Notes under the pieces: generated by a model
The model's database searches: none
Seen by the model: only the letters and a program-made list of their open reading frames with translations
Told to the model about the DNA's origin: nothing
DNA from: Pollenia angustigena
Lineage: Eukaryota > Arthropoda > Insecta > Diptera > Polleniidae
DNA: 64,000 nt
Reading direction: 5' to 3'
Assembly (NCBI GenBank): GCA_930367215.1
Contig: OV884060.1
Coordinates: forward strand, 179,873,253-179,937,252
Part shown: one piece after another, positions 43,838 through 53,579 of the stretch
Layout: the number at the start of each line of letters is the position of its first letter
Position numbering within the stretch: position 1 is the stretch's first letter
Made by a program: the position numbers and the translations under genes

Positions 43838-45115
43838 GGATATCATACTTGACAACCTACTTGACGATGCAATTACTGAACTGGAAAATGAAAATATTTA
43901 CATTAAATATATCGCTAAATATGTAGACGACATTTTGGCGATAACTCGCATAGATGACAAGGACACAATTCTGTCAATTCTTAACAAACAACATCCTAAA
44001 ATACAATTTACTACTGAGATTGAGAAAAAAGGAGAAATCGCGTACTTAGACTCAAAAATTATACGCAAAAATAATAAGATTCTGTTTGATTGGTACACTA
44101 AAGAAACATCTTCCGGAAGGTTAATGAATTACCACGCTACACAACCCAAAAATCAAATTATAAACACAGCAAAAAATTTTATTTCTAGGGTATACAACAT
44201 AAGTGATACACAATTTCATAATAAAAACAAACACATTATAACAAACATTTTAAAAAACAATAGCTTCCCACCAAACTCACATCTACATTGATAGACAATA
44301 CGATTAAACAATTGGATAAGGACAAAAATAACCACAACAAATCTGCAAACATAGAAAAAGAAGAGAACAAATTTTACAGTGTAAAATACATACCTGGGTT
44401 AACCGATAATAATAATATACGGTCGTCAATAAAAACAAAAAACATCTGTTTTGCATACAAACCCAATTTGACATTAAGTACAATTTTTTCTAGAGTTAAG
44501 GCGCCAATTAATAAACAAAAACAAAGTAACATTGTATACGAATTACAATGTGAAGGAAATGACAAACAGCCATGCGAGCTAATTTATATAGGAACAACAA
44601 AACGTACACTGGAGACAAGAATGGGAGAACACAAGATGGACATAATGCGGAGAAAAGAGACAACAGCACTAGCACAACACATCCTACATACTGGTCACAC
44701 AATTAGGTTCGATGATGTAAAAATTCTAGATAAAGAAAATAAAGAAAGAAAGAGGTACACAATTGAAAGCCTAAGAATCCAACAACAAATTAATAGAACA
44801 ATGAATTTGAAGGAGGACACGAACAAAATAAATGCGAGCTATATTGTTGCCATTACTTAAGCTGTGATATATTTAAAGTTTAAAGTAATATGTATTTTTT
44901 AAATATTAAAATTAATTTTTATATTTGTATGATCCTGAGTACATCTAAAACTTTTTAATGTGATTTAATTTTCATATTGTAAGTCTTTAATGTTTATGTG
45001 GTACATTATTGTATTTATTTTATTGTTTTTATAATTTTTAAATAGACAATGCCTTGAAAAAGTCGACAAACAATCGACGAAACGTCGGGAACAAAATATT
45101 GTAATTAAAAATTGA
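43838..45115 (+). pseudogene. 5'-truncated Penelope-like element (RT plus GIY-YIG endonuclease)
   Basis: It starts inside the RT domain (ADIILDNLLDDAITELENE), with the catalytic YVDDILA at 43920-43940 and LDSKIIRKNNKI after it. A one-base shift at about 44288 breaks the frame. The second part to 44860 carries a linker, then CELIYIGTTKRTLETRMGEH (44571-44633), a GIY-YIG nuclease core with its conserved Arg and His. The RT thumb plus GIY-YIG order is diagnostic for Penelope-like elements. A GTCGA-x7-TCGAC-GAAACGTC segment at 45062-45086 follows. Truncation at the RT and the shift make this copy dead. Confidence 0.8.
45062..45086 (+). ncRNA. possible decayed hammerhead-ribozyme core
   Basis: A 5-bp stem GTCGA/TCGAC with a seven-base loop is followed directly by GAAACGTC, as in the stem II and GAAA part of hammerhead motifs known from Penelope-like elements. 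The upstream CTGATGA box is not intact (CTTGAAAA), so activity is doubtful. Confidence 0.3.
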
Positions 45116-45181
45116 ATTTTATTTACATTGAAGAAATTTATTACCTAAAAGAAAGTTAAAAAAAACTTTATATTTAACTAA

Positions 45182-46052
45182 AATTTATTTTATATTCAAC
45201 ATTTTTAATTTTTTTTTTCGAATTTATTCTATGAGCTAAATTTCAGTTATGTATTTTATAAAGCTTTTTTTGTAATAGTTCTATTCCTACAATTTTTCAG
45301 AAATGACTTTATACACTACCAGACTATTATATTGTATTTTCTTTTTACATTTTACCTTAGCCTTCCGTTGGAAAGCAATGAGGTATATTGAATGTACAGA
45401 AAAATTTACAATTTTTAGACATCAGCAGAATGTAATGCATTTTCTGGCCCGCTACGGCCGTCGTCAGCATTCTTTGTGTCTCACTGGATAGTGTTACTTT
45501 ATAAATTGAATGTATTTAACTCAACTATTTGAACAAATAGAAACTGGGAATTATTTCCTTCCGAAGGTAACTTTATATTATATTCAACATTTTTAATTTT
45601 TTTTTTTTTTTTTTTCGAATTTATTCTATGAGCTAAATTTCAGTTATGTATTTTATAAAGCTTTTTTTGTAATAGTTCTATTCCTACAATTTTTCAGAAA
45701 TGACTTTATACACTACCAGACTATTATATTGTATTTTCTTTTTACAGAAAATGCATTACATTTTGCTGATGTCTAAAAATTGTAAATTTTTCTATACATT
45801 CAATATACCTCATTGCTTTCCAACGGAAGGCTAAGGTAAAATGTAAAAAGAAAATACAATATAATAGTCTGGTAGTGTATAAAGTCATTTCTGAAAAATT
45901 GTAGGAATAGAACTATTACAAAAAAAGCTTTATAAAATACATAACTGAAATTTAGCTCATAGAATAAATTCGAAAAAAAAAAAATTAAAAATGTTGAATA
46001 TAATATAAAGTTACCTTCGGAAGGAAATAATTCCCAGTTTCTATTTCTAAAA
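45182..46052. repeat. palindromic block with direct and inverted copies
   Basis: Unit A (TTCGAATTTATTCTATGAGC to CTATTATATTGTATTTTC) is at 45182-45345 and again at 45578-45747. Its inverse lies at about 45850-45990. Unit B (CCTTAGCCTTCCGTTGG to CAGCAGAATGTAATGCATTTTC) is at 45350-45442 and inverted at 45747-45843. GGGAATTATTTCCTTCCG also appears in both orientations (45547, 46012-46034). Two poly-T tracts mark copy starts. No protein is recognised. Confidence 0.8.
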
Positions 46053-46074
46053 TTTATTTGTAAAACGTTTATTT

Positions 46075-46882
46075 TTTTTTTTTTTTATTTATTTAATTGA
46101 ACTGCTCCATACACAAGACTTACGAGTCTTATTTTGCAGTATGGAACTGAGAATGTGCATAATTATAAATCATTAATTAATTAACAACTTAATAACTAAT
46201 TACAGTTAAATATATATAAAGCAAAATCAATTAAAATCAAACAATATTTAAATAATTTAATCATATGTACTTAAATCTCAAATAATTATGTTTCAAATTG
46301 TTATGTTGAAAACAGTTTAAAAATATTTTCTTTAAATTTTCGTGCGTTACTTAAAAGTTGAAAACTATGGGGTATAGAATTCCAGAGAGAAATTGAGAAT
46401 ATGTAGAAATGCCACTCCGAAATTAAACTTTTGTATCTAAACGATCTAATTCTTTTTCCCCTGCTTATATCTGAAATACAAAATTTGCCGTACAGATGAT
46501 CAGGTTTGTGGGTATATACTATCTTATGTAAAAAAATTAAAACTCTCATGTTCAGTATATTATCTAAAGAAAGACCATATAACCGAGATGAAAACAAAGA
46601 TATACTAGAACGCCTATTAAGTCCATATACGTAACGGACTATGTTATTAAATGCAACTTTTAATTTTGCTTTACTAATTGTATCACATACAGCAAATAGC
46701 TCACAACCATATAATAAAATGGGCATCAGATAAGTTTTGGCAAGCAGTATTCTTATTTTTAGAGGTGTACAATGCTGGGTCCGCCAAAGAGTTCTAATCA
46801 TAGAAAAGGTGCGACCACAAGCATAATTAATGTGGTTCGACCACGTAAGAGTGTCATTTGATTGATTCTTTTGAAATTTCAT
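46075..46882 (-). pseudogene. non-LTR retrotransposon, C-terminal RT fragment
   Basis: An open frame of 193 codons (46301-46882) reads LTWSNHINYACGRTFSMIRT, LLAKTYLMPILLYGCELFAV, VAFNNIVRYVYGL, LYGKFCISDISRGKR and SISLWNSIPHSFQLLSNA. This is the standard region C-terminal to the RT palm in CR1/Jockey-like elements. The 5' part is missing upstream of 46882. The 3' end with a poly-T (poly-A on this strand) is near 46075. The open frame suggests a fairly recent insertion. Confidence 0.75.
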
Positions 46883-46964
46883 AAGTTATAAACATTAGAT
46901 AATTCTGAATTGTTCTTATTTGTAAGTAAGAATAGGTTTTATTGTATTTAAAATAGGTATTTTT

Positions 46965-47068
46965 AATTTGCCGATTTTTTGCCGATTTTTTTATATTAAA
47001 GTGCCGATAATGCCGATTTTTTTTTTTAAATATGCCGATTTTTTATCAAAATTATCTGGCACCCCTGC
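46965..47068. mobile_element. right end of a hAT element with GCCGATTTTTT array
   Basis: Read in reverse it starts CAGGGGTGCCAGATAATTTT, a hAT-like CAGGG end. GCCGATTTTTT recurs about five times in 80 bases. The left end was not found. It abuts the Harbinger transposase coding sequence. Confidence 0.55.
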
Positions 47069-47987
47069 CCACGATGAGTAGAATTTGTGCAAAGGTTGCA
47101 CAGGCGTTTGCCAAAAAGGCCAAACCTGTTATTAAAATGGCAACATTAGCTGAGGAACAAATCGTCGAAATTGATAAATTTAAACAAATCGCTGGATTGA
47201 AAAACGCAATTGGGGCTATTGACTGCACCCACATTCGAATCCAAGCTTTGGTTGGCGATGATGCCCAATTGTTTGTTAACCGAAAGGGATACTTCTCTCT
47301 TAACGTACAGGTATGTTTATGCGTAAAATGACTTAAACGAAATATATTGGTTTTTAACATTTCCAGGTTGTTTGTGATGCCTCGTTAAAAATTACCGACA
47401 TTGTTGCCTGCTGGAGAGGAAGCTCACACGACTCCAGAATATTTAACGAGAGCAAAATAAAAGAAAGATTTGAGAAAGGTAATTTTGTGGGTCGATTACT
47501 AGGGGACGGTGGATACAAGTGCACCAACCATTTATTTACGCCCGTACAGAACCCAAAAAAATTCACAAGAAGAAGTGTATAACAAAGTGCACATAAAAAC
47601 GAGAAATGTTGTAGAAAGCGTTTTCGGTGTATGGAAGAGCAGATTTCGTATCTTTTTGGAAAAAATGCGAATTTCCAAAAGTAATGGTAGAGTTTTAATT
47701 GTGGCTCTAGCCGTTCTTCATAACTTATCTATTATTTATGAAGATCAAACTTTTGGTAAGATTAAATTTAAATTATATATTTAGTTATAAAATAGAATGA
47801 CAATTGTTTTTATGTTTAAATTTTTGCAGATGAAAATGATGTCGAAAGTCCTGGCTCAGGAAGTGAAGCTTTCCAGGCTAACACCGCAGATGACAACATT
47901 TCTCGTGATATATATGTACATTCAGCAAAATTTCTAAATTTTCATAATGAATTTGATTTTTTTAAAAACTATTCAACAAATTCTTAA
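47069..47987 (+). pseudogene. PIF/Harbinger DDE transposase (HARBI1-like), frameshifted
   Basis: Exon 1 to 47310 has PTMSRICAKVAQAF and the first catalytic block GAIDCTHIRIQ, then NRKGYFSLNVQ. A 56-base intron follows (CAG|GTATGT to TTCCAG). Exon 2 from 47367 has VVCDASLKITDIVACWRGSS, HDSRIF and LLGDGGYKC (second Asp). A one-base gain in an A-run near 47556 breaks the frame before KVHIKTRNVVESVFGVWKSR (catalytic Glu). A last intron (47755-47829) leads to DENDVESPGSG and a stop at 47985-47987. All three catalytic residues can be seen. It is the transposase of element 43225-50704. Confidence 0.85.
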
Positions 47988-48403
47988 CAATGTACATTTG
48001 TTATACATATATTTAAGTATGTGTGTTGGAATTCATTCGCAACTGCTTTTTTCTTTGTATTTAATGTTAAGCCTTTCACTACCATCAATTACTTTTTGGT
48101 ATCTTCTTTTTAAGTTATTTTTCATAGACAGTTTACCAACCCTTTATTCCATAATCTTCATCTTTTTATAAATAACATTTTTTTTTTCAGTTTTTATTTA
48201 AAAAACCAATCGTTTTATTTTATAAAAAATAACACAAAAAAGTTCAGAAAATAAATAATAAATTTTTTTTTTTCATTAAAACATAAAACTAAATTTAAAT
48301 CACAATTTATTTTATAGAAGAGAAAAACACAAAAATAATATACAAAAATAAATTAAAACTGTATAACAAAACAAAAAAAAAAAAGAAAACAGATTTAATT
48401 AAA

Positions 48404-49661
48404 ACAAGTAAGAAAGTATAGTACAGTATTTATCGGATATAAGAACATCTCATGTAAGAACAAAACGCTTTTAAGAAACATTTTCAAAAACACCATGTCT
48501 TTTTAGTGATTTTTCTAACAAAAAAGGTTTCATATAAGAAAAACGCTTATAAGAAAAAAACTGATTAAAGAACATTTTTCTTAAACACCAAAACCACAAA
48601 ATGTATGGAAAAAGAATTTATATAAGAAACTTCCAACGGCAACACAGAATTTATGTAGTTTGCATGGACAACGCTGTTTTCTGACAGTTTTACAACAAGA
48701 ACAAAGTTTTTTTTACTTTTAGTTTTAGATGAGCGAGCTGGTACTCATGAGAAGCTTTGTGTTTTTTGCCAATAAAAACATAAGTTAAAATTTTTAAAGA
48801 AATACAAAACGGTATAAAAAGAAGCGAAATTGCAAAAACCATCTAAAATAGTGGAAAACTCAAAAGACATAGAAAATAATTATTTAAAAGTTAGAAATGT
48901 TAACAAAAAAAGAGACAGAAAACCAAAATATGAAAGTCTTATGGCCATAGCTACTTATATAAGAAATAAGTTTCTTATATAAAATAATTGTATATAAGAA
49001 AGAAACGCTTATAAGAAACTTTTTTCGTGGATTTTTTAAGTTTCTTATATCCGATAAATACTGTATATCTATGTTTATAAACTTCATGAAAATCGGTTTG
49101 AAAGTTTGTGAGAATCAGAAATTGCCCCTGCCTCCCCTTGTGGTCCTATTTTTTAAAAACTGTATAGCTAATGTGTCCCTATAGATATGGATCTATCTAT
49201 GTTTTAAATTTCATTAAAATCGGTTTGAGAGGCAGAAATTGCCCCTCGTAGTCCTATTTTTTAAAAAATGCATACATTTTGTGTCTATATAGATAAGGTT
49301 CTATCTATGTTTTTAATTTCATTTAAATCGGTTTGATAGTTTCTGAGAGGAAGAAATTTCCCCCTATCTTCCTTCGTGGTCCTACGATTCGGCCCATTTT
49401 CAATAGACTTGGTCCTTGTGCCAATAAGAAGCTATGACCCAAATGTCATCAAATTATCTCCAAAATTGCGACCTGTACTTTGCGCACAAGGTTACATGGA
49501 CAGCCAGCCAGCCAGCCGGACGGACATCGTTAGTTCGACTCAGAAAGTGATTCTAAGATGATCGGTTTACTTTAAGGTGGGTCTAGGACCAATATTTTAA
49601 GGCGTTACACACATCAGCACAAATGCATAATACCCTCTCCACTATTGTGGTGTGGGTATAA
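48404..49661 (+). repeat. dispersed repeat, ACAAGTAAGAAAGTATAG family
   Basis: It starts ACAAGTAAGAAAGTATAG and is interrupted at once by the TA-flanked MITE 48424-49063. It resumes with repeated CTATCTATGTTT, TTTCATTAAAATCGGTTTGA, GAGG(C/A)AGAAATT and GGTCCTA blocks about 90 bases apart, then GCGCACAAGGTTACATGGAC, CAGCCAGCCAGCCGGACGGA and GGTGTGGGTATAATG. Inverted relatives lie at 52496-52977 and 58556-59103. Confidence 0.7.
48424..49063. mobile_element. pogo-type MITE with CAGTATTTATCGGATATAAG ends
   Basis: Perfect inverted ends CAGTATTTATCGGATATAAG and CTTATATCCGATAAATACTG lie inside TA duplications (48422-48423, 49064-49065). CTTATAAGAAA motifs are repeated inside. At 640 bp it has no coding frame. 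The high match of its ends suggests a recent insertion. Confidence 0.85.
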
Positions 49662-49699
49662 TGAATACTTAATTAAGTAAAAAATCCACTTGTCTTTAA

Positions 49700-50444
49700 T
49701 TTTTCAACTTCCAATTTAATTTTTTCAAGTTTTAAAATATGTTCCTCGTTTTCCTGGATTTCTAATTTTTCGATTCTTTATTTTTGTATATTGTGGTTTT
49801 CTTCCATATATTTTATTTCTAATTCTTTTTGTTTAATACTTATGTCTAATAGTTTAATTCTCTTTTCATTTTCAAATTCGCTTTGACTCTTAATGTTTTT
49901 TTTTTTTTGCTTTTAAATTCTGTTGGGTTCTTAATTGGAGTATCTTCTTCAGCATTTAAGACTTCATAGTCCGTTTTATCCGGTGAATTTGTTTAGATTT
50001 TCGACGAGTTGCTGTCATAAATATTGCTATCGTTTTAAAAATGTTTTGGTAATCGGCAAACCAACTCCTCCTCAACGGTGTTTAATGGTACAGGTGTTGG
50101 ACCTCCACCTGTCTACTTTCTTTGTCTGACATATGCAGAGTTTTTTGTTTTCGCAATGGACTTGGTTTTGCGCCACAGGTTCTGAATTTGTTCCAATGTT
50201 CTGTTGTGCTTTGAAACTGTATTACATAAATTGTGAACACTATTCCATGCCTCCTTCTTCTTTTTATTGGTATTAGTGTCGATTTTTGCATTTTCTAAAA
50301 TTTCTAATTTTTCCAAAATTAGGTTTAATAGTAAATCCTGAAAAATATATGTTAATATTAATGTTTCCCTATATTAGCAATTACTGTTTTACTTACTTTT
50401 TCATCCTGATCCCAATTTACAGATCTTTTCACTTGCTTTTCCAT
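49700..50444 (-). pseudogene. Myb/SANT-like second gene of the Harbinger element
   Basis: On the minus strand exon 1 (50444-50397) encodes MEKQVKRSVNWDQDEK. A 59-base intron is removed, and exon 2 from 50337 gives DLLLNLILEKLEILEN, NKKKKEAWNSVHNL and RTLEQIQNLWRKTKSIAK, a Myb/SANT-like DNA-binding pattern. An in-frame TAG at 50113-50115 precedes TGGGPTPVPLN, another conserved block of these proteins. More stops follow, with a lysine- and glutamate-rich tail near 49700-49850. In the family this protein partners the transposase in end binding. This copy is broken. Confidence 0.7.
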
Positions 50445-50707
50445 TTTATTAAAAATTATATTGTCTTTTACTTTTAATTTTAAAAACTTTTTTAAATGTT
50501 TTATAAAAAAAAGGAAATGTCAAAACCAGCGGTGATTATTGCAAAACGTGTTATGTTGAGTTATTAGAAGTTGGCAGATGGAGAAAAGTTCGTTATGAAT
50601 TAACTTTGTGCCAACAAGTTGCTAAGCTTAATCGGCATTCTAGTTAGCAGCTCATTGGTCGTAGTGTACAAACGGTGGCTAACTTTTTGTTATGAATACG
50701 GCTGTAT

Positions 50708-51099
50708 ATATATTTAAATTTAAACAAATATATAATAATATTTCTGAATGTTTTAAAATATAATAGTAAAGGCCAAAAATTTGTTAACAAACAATTTCTG
50801 TAATTCACACAGTAACAGCTGATAACTAACCATGTGTCAAAATGGTATACCGTTCTGGTGGTTCTTTCATAAATTCTATGATTTTCACCTAGAATTATGA
50901 AATTTAAAACGTTTTTAAATTATTACATTTAAAAAAACACAATTTCATATTAAAAAAAAAAATTTAATGTTTGTATTATTTAGACACAGTGTTTACAGTG
51001 TTTTATCCGTTTTCAAAAGAAGACCACCTTGTATGAATTCGCCTTGATCAAATTTAGTTTGTTCTAGCTGTTTCTTATGTTTAAAAAACGGAGCTTTGT
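50708..51099. repeat. DNA right of the Harbinger element, with a P-like right end
   Basis: The segment ending at 51046 reads in reverse CAAGGCGAATTCATACAAGG then TGGTC, the right end of the P-like family. A matching left end was not found nearby. The rest shows no gene. Confidence 0.5.
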
Positions 51100-51373
51100 G
51101 AGCAATTATTTGCTGAAAATATAAATATATTTGCTTATAAAATCGTTTTTCATGTACTGCAAATTTGTTGTGGGTCCAGGTTTATGTTTTGTTCACTTTT
51201 TTTGTTTTATAAAATTGAAATAAGTTTTTTTTTCAAGTATTTAGATTTTTATTGAATTTTAAAATATTTTTTCACAAAATGTAAGCAAAGCTTGACATTC
51301 AGTATACTTACAAAAGAAGAAGAATAAACAATAAACAGATGACTCAAAAATTCACCTATGTGAATTCGCCTTG
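51100..51373. mobile_element. truncated P-like element (right end)
   Basis: It matches the right 280 bases of 9842-13173 (GCAAAGCTTGACATTCAGTA, AATAAACAATAAACAGATGA) and ends GTGAATTCGCCTTG. The left part is missing. Confidence 0.65.
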
Positions 51374-51410
51374 ATTTAAAAGATAGTCACAAGTCGTATG
51401 TCTTCTTACC

Positions 51411-51975
51411 TTGCAGCCACACGTTCAAGTTGTTCTTGATAGTCTATTACATATACTGCTTGTCAAAATTTACGTAAATTGAAAGCCGTGACGTATAATG
51501 CACTCAATTTGTAAGCAATTTACCACTTCAGGCTTTTTTAAAGGCCTGTTTACACATTTTTTTGGTTCAATTACTATTCTTATCTAACAGCTAAAGAATG
51601 CCTCATAGAAGGCCTCGGCTCTTTGGTATAAAAGATAAGCTCCACCTTCCACACTCGCTTCTATGAGAAGGGAGTAGAGAAGAAGTAACATTTTTTGTAT
51701 TTTTGTTTTGCACAAGCAAAGCAAAATGATTATTTTTTTGATCCCGTTACCATTGTGTGTAAAAAAATATGAGTATGGAATGGAGGCCTTGTTTATCCAA
51801 AATAAGGAGTACAGAGGCCTTCTAGAAAGCATCCGTACTCCTTCTTTTTCCCGCTGGGAATTGAAAGCAATCTCGTGGTCAATTTAAAAAGTGTGAGTGG
51901 GTTAGTAAAAAAGTGAGAGCGTATTGCAAATTAAAAGGAATTGAAAGGCAAAACTTGATCGTGTGGCCTCCAAGT
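51411..51975. mobile_element. MITE with GCAGCCACACG ends
   Basis: GCAGCCACACGTTCAAGTTG and TTCTTGATAGTC at the left match the inverted right end of 61994-62680. The right end AACTTGATCGTGTGGCCTCC is its inverse. The inside has GAGTACAGAGGCCTTCT and its inverse. No transposase is present. Confidence 0.6.
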
Positions 51976-52495
51976 TAAAATAATAGCAAAAATAAAATAT
52001 AACTGCTGTGAGCAACCCCTCGTAATTTAAATTTCTAGATAAAATGCAAAACAATAAACACAGCAAAAAAAAAAAATCATATTGTTTTAAAATTTTTTGC
52101 TTGGAACACAAAAAGAGTATTGTTATTACACACAAAAAAAAACCATAGGTAAAATTACCTAAAAATATGGTATAAAATTAACTAAGCGCAAAGGTAGCAT
52201 GGCAGTATCTAAGTTTCTTAGGTAATAAAACGTTTAACATAGGTAATTTCTATGTTCGAAAAAGTATCTAATAATTTTGTTACAATTACAAAGAAACTTT
52301 GAAAATTTACCAATGATAGCAAAGTTAGTTTATATTTTTATTTTATAAAGGTTATCTAAGTTAAATTTTGTACAAGAACATAGGTTTCAGGTAAATTTAC
52401 TACTTTTTTTTTTATAAAAAAGCATTTAAAAAAACTCTATATACTTTTTTAACCTTTTTAATTTCATTATATGTATTTTATTTATCAATTCATAT
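51976..52495. other. non-coding stretch with a possible MITE end
   Basis: CACACAAAAAAAAACCATAGG at 52131 resembles the CACACAGAAAAAA end of 32747-33658. TAGGTAA and TTACCTA motifs are repeated to about 52400. No right end was found and no gene is seen. Confidence 0.4.
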
Positions 52496-52977
52496 CACTT
52501 TCTGAGTCGAACTAACGATGTCCGTCCGGCTGGCTGGCAGGCTGGCTGTCCATGTAACCCTTTTCGCAAAGTACAGGTCGCAATATTGGAGATAATTTGA
52601 TAAAATTGGGGCTATAGGTTCTTATTGGCACAAGGACCAAGCATATTGAAAATGAGCCGAATCGTAGGACCACGAGGGAAGATAGGGGGAAATTTCTTCC
52701 TCTCAGAAATTATCAAACCGATTTCAATGAAATTTAAAACATAGATATATCCATATCTATAGGGACACATAAGCTATACAGTTTTTAAAAAATAGGACCA
52801 CAAGGGGAGGCAGGGGTCAATTTCTGCCTCTCACAAACTTTCAAACCGTTTTTCATGAAGTTTATAAACATAGATAAATCCATATTTTCATGGACACATA
52901 GGAATGATGTCTTTTTAAATACTGTGGTGTAGGGTATCATATGGTCGGGCTTGACCGACTATACTTTCTTACTTGTT
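52496..52977 (-). repeat. dispersed repeat, ACAAGTAAGAAAGTATAG family
   Basis: It is the inverse of the type at 48404-49661. It ends GGTGTAGGGTATCATATGG, then the small hairpin GTCGGGCTTGACCGAC, then ACTTTCTTACTTGTT. GGCTGGCTGGCAGGCTGGC is a short pentanucleotide-like run. Confidence 0.7.
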
Positions 52978-53360
52978 TAATATTTAAAATATGCAAATGA
53001 ACTCACCTTTTAAAAGTCATTTATTTATGTATTCGAAAACTTTTATCTCTTTAATTGACCTTTATTTAGTTATTATTATTTCTAATTTAATTTTAATATC
53101 TTTATTTATTTAAAGTTTCTTATAATAAACATTATCATTTTTCGAATGAATTTTATGAGGTAAATTTAAATTTTATAAAGCTTTTTTGTAATTTTTCATA
53201 TACTTTTTGCTTAAGCCAACACCATTCGAAAAATAAAAAAGTTTAATATAAAAAGTAACTTATAATAATTCTTAGATTCTCTTTCTAATAATCTTACACC
53301 TTCTTATTATTTCATTTATGTTTCTTTTTTATACACATTTCTTATCTAAAAATCGTCTAG
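52978..53360. other. non-coding AT-rich stretch
   Basis: TTTTATGAGGTAAATTTAA, TTATAAAGCTTTTTTGTAAT near 53150 is a decayed relative of unit A in the 45182-46052 block. Nothing else is recognised. Confidence 0.45.
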
Positions 53361-53579
53361 CAGGGGTGTGCTGGAAATCGGAAACGCAAAACGCAAGAAT
53401 TTTAAACGTCAGTTTTTAAAAAGATTTCTGTAATAAAAGAATTTTATGACGATTATTATACAAATATTCTCTATTAAAAAGAATTGTATAACAAAAATAA
53501 TAAAAATTAGATTAAAAGTGTATAAAAAACAACTTCCAAATTCTTGCGTTTTACGATTGCGATTTCCAGCGCACCCCTG
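53361..53579. mobile_element. MITE with CAGGGGTGTGCTGGAAATCG ends
   Basis: CAGGGGTGTGCTGGAAATCG and CAAAACGCAAGAAT at the left are mirrored by ATTCTTGCGTTTTACG and CGATTTCCAGCGCACCCCTG at the right. CAGGGG ends suggest hAT type, but the 8-bp flanks do not match cleanly. The fragment at 42155 is a relative. Confidence 0.7.

Larger units (their letters stand above)
43225..50704. mobile_element. PIF/Harbinger element, two-gene type, broken by insertions
   Basis: The ends CAGCCGTATTCATAA and the inverse TTATGAATACGGCTG are 7.5 kb apart with TAT on both sides (43222-43224, 50705-50707). Between them lie a DDE transposase (N-terminal piece near 43500-43610, main part 47069-47987, + strand) and a Myb/SANT-like gene on the minus strand (49700-50444). 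This is the usual divergent or convergent pair of this superfamily. Insertions: Penelope-like element, palindromic block, non-LTR piece, hAT end, and a repeat with a pogo-type MITE. Confidence 0.7.

Noticed and set aside
47032..47068. Start codon of the Harbinger transposase at 47032
   Set aside because: The first residues come from the inserted hAT end. Transposase similarity begins after 47068.
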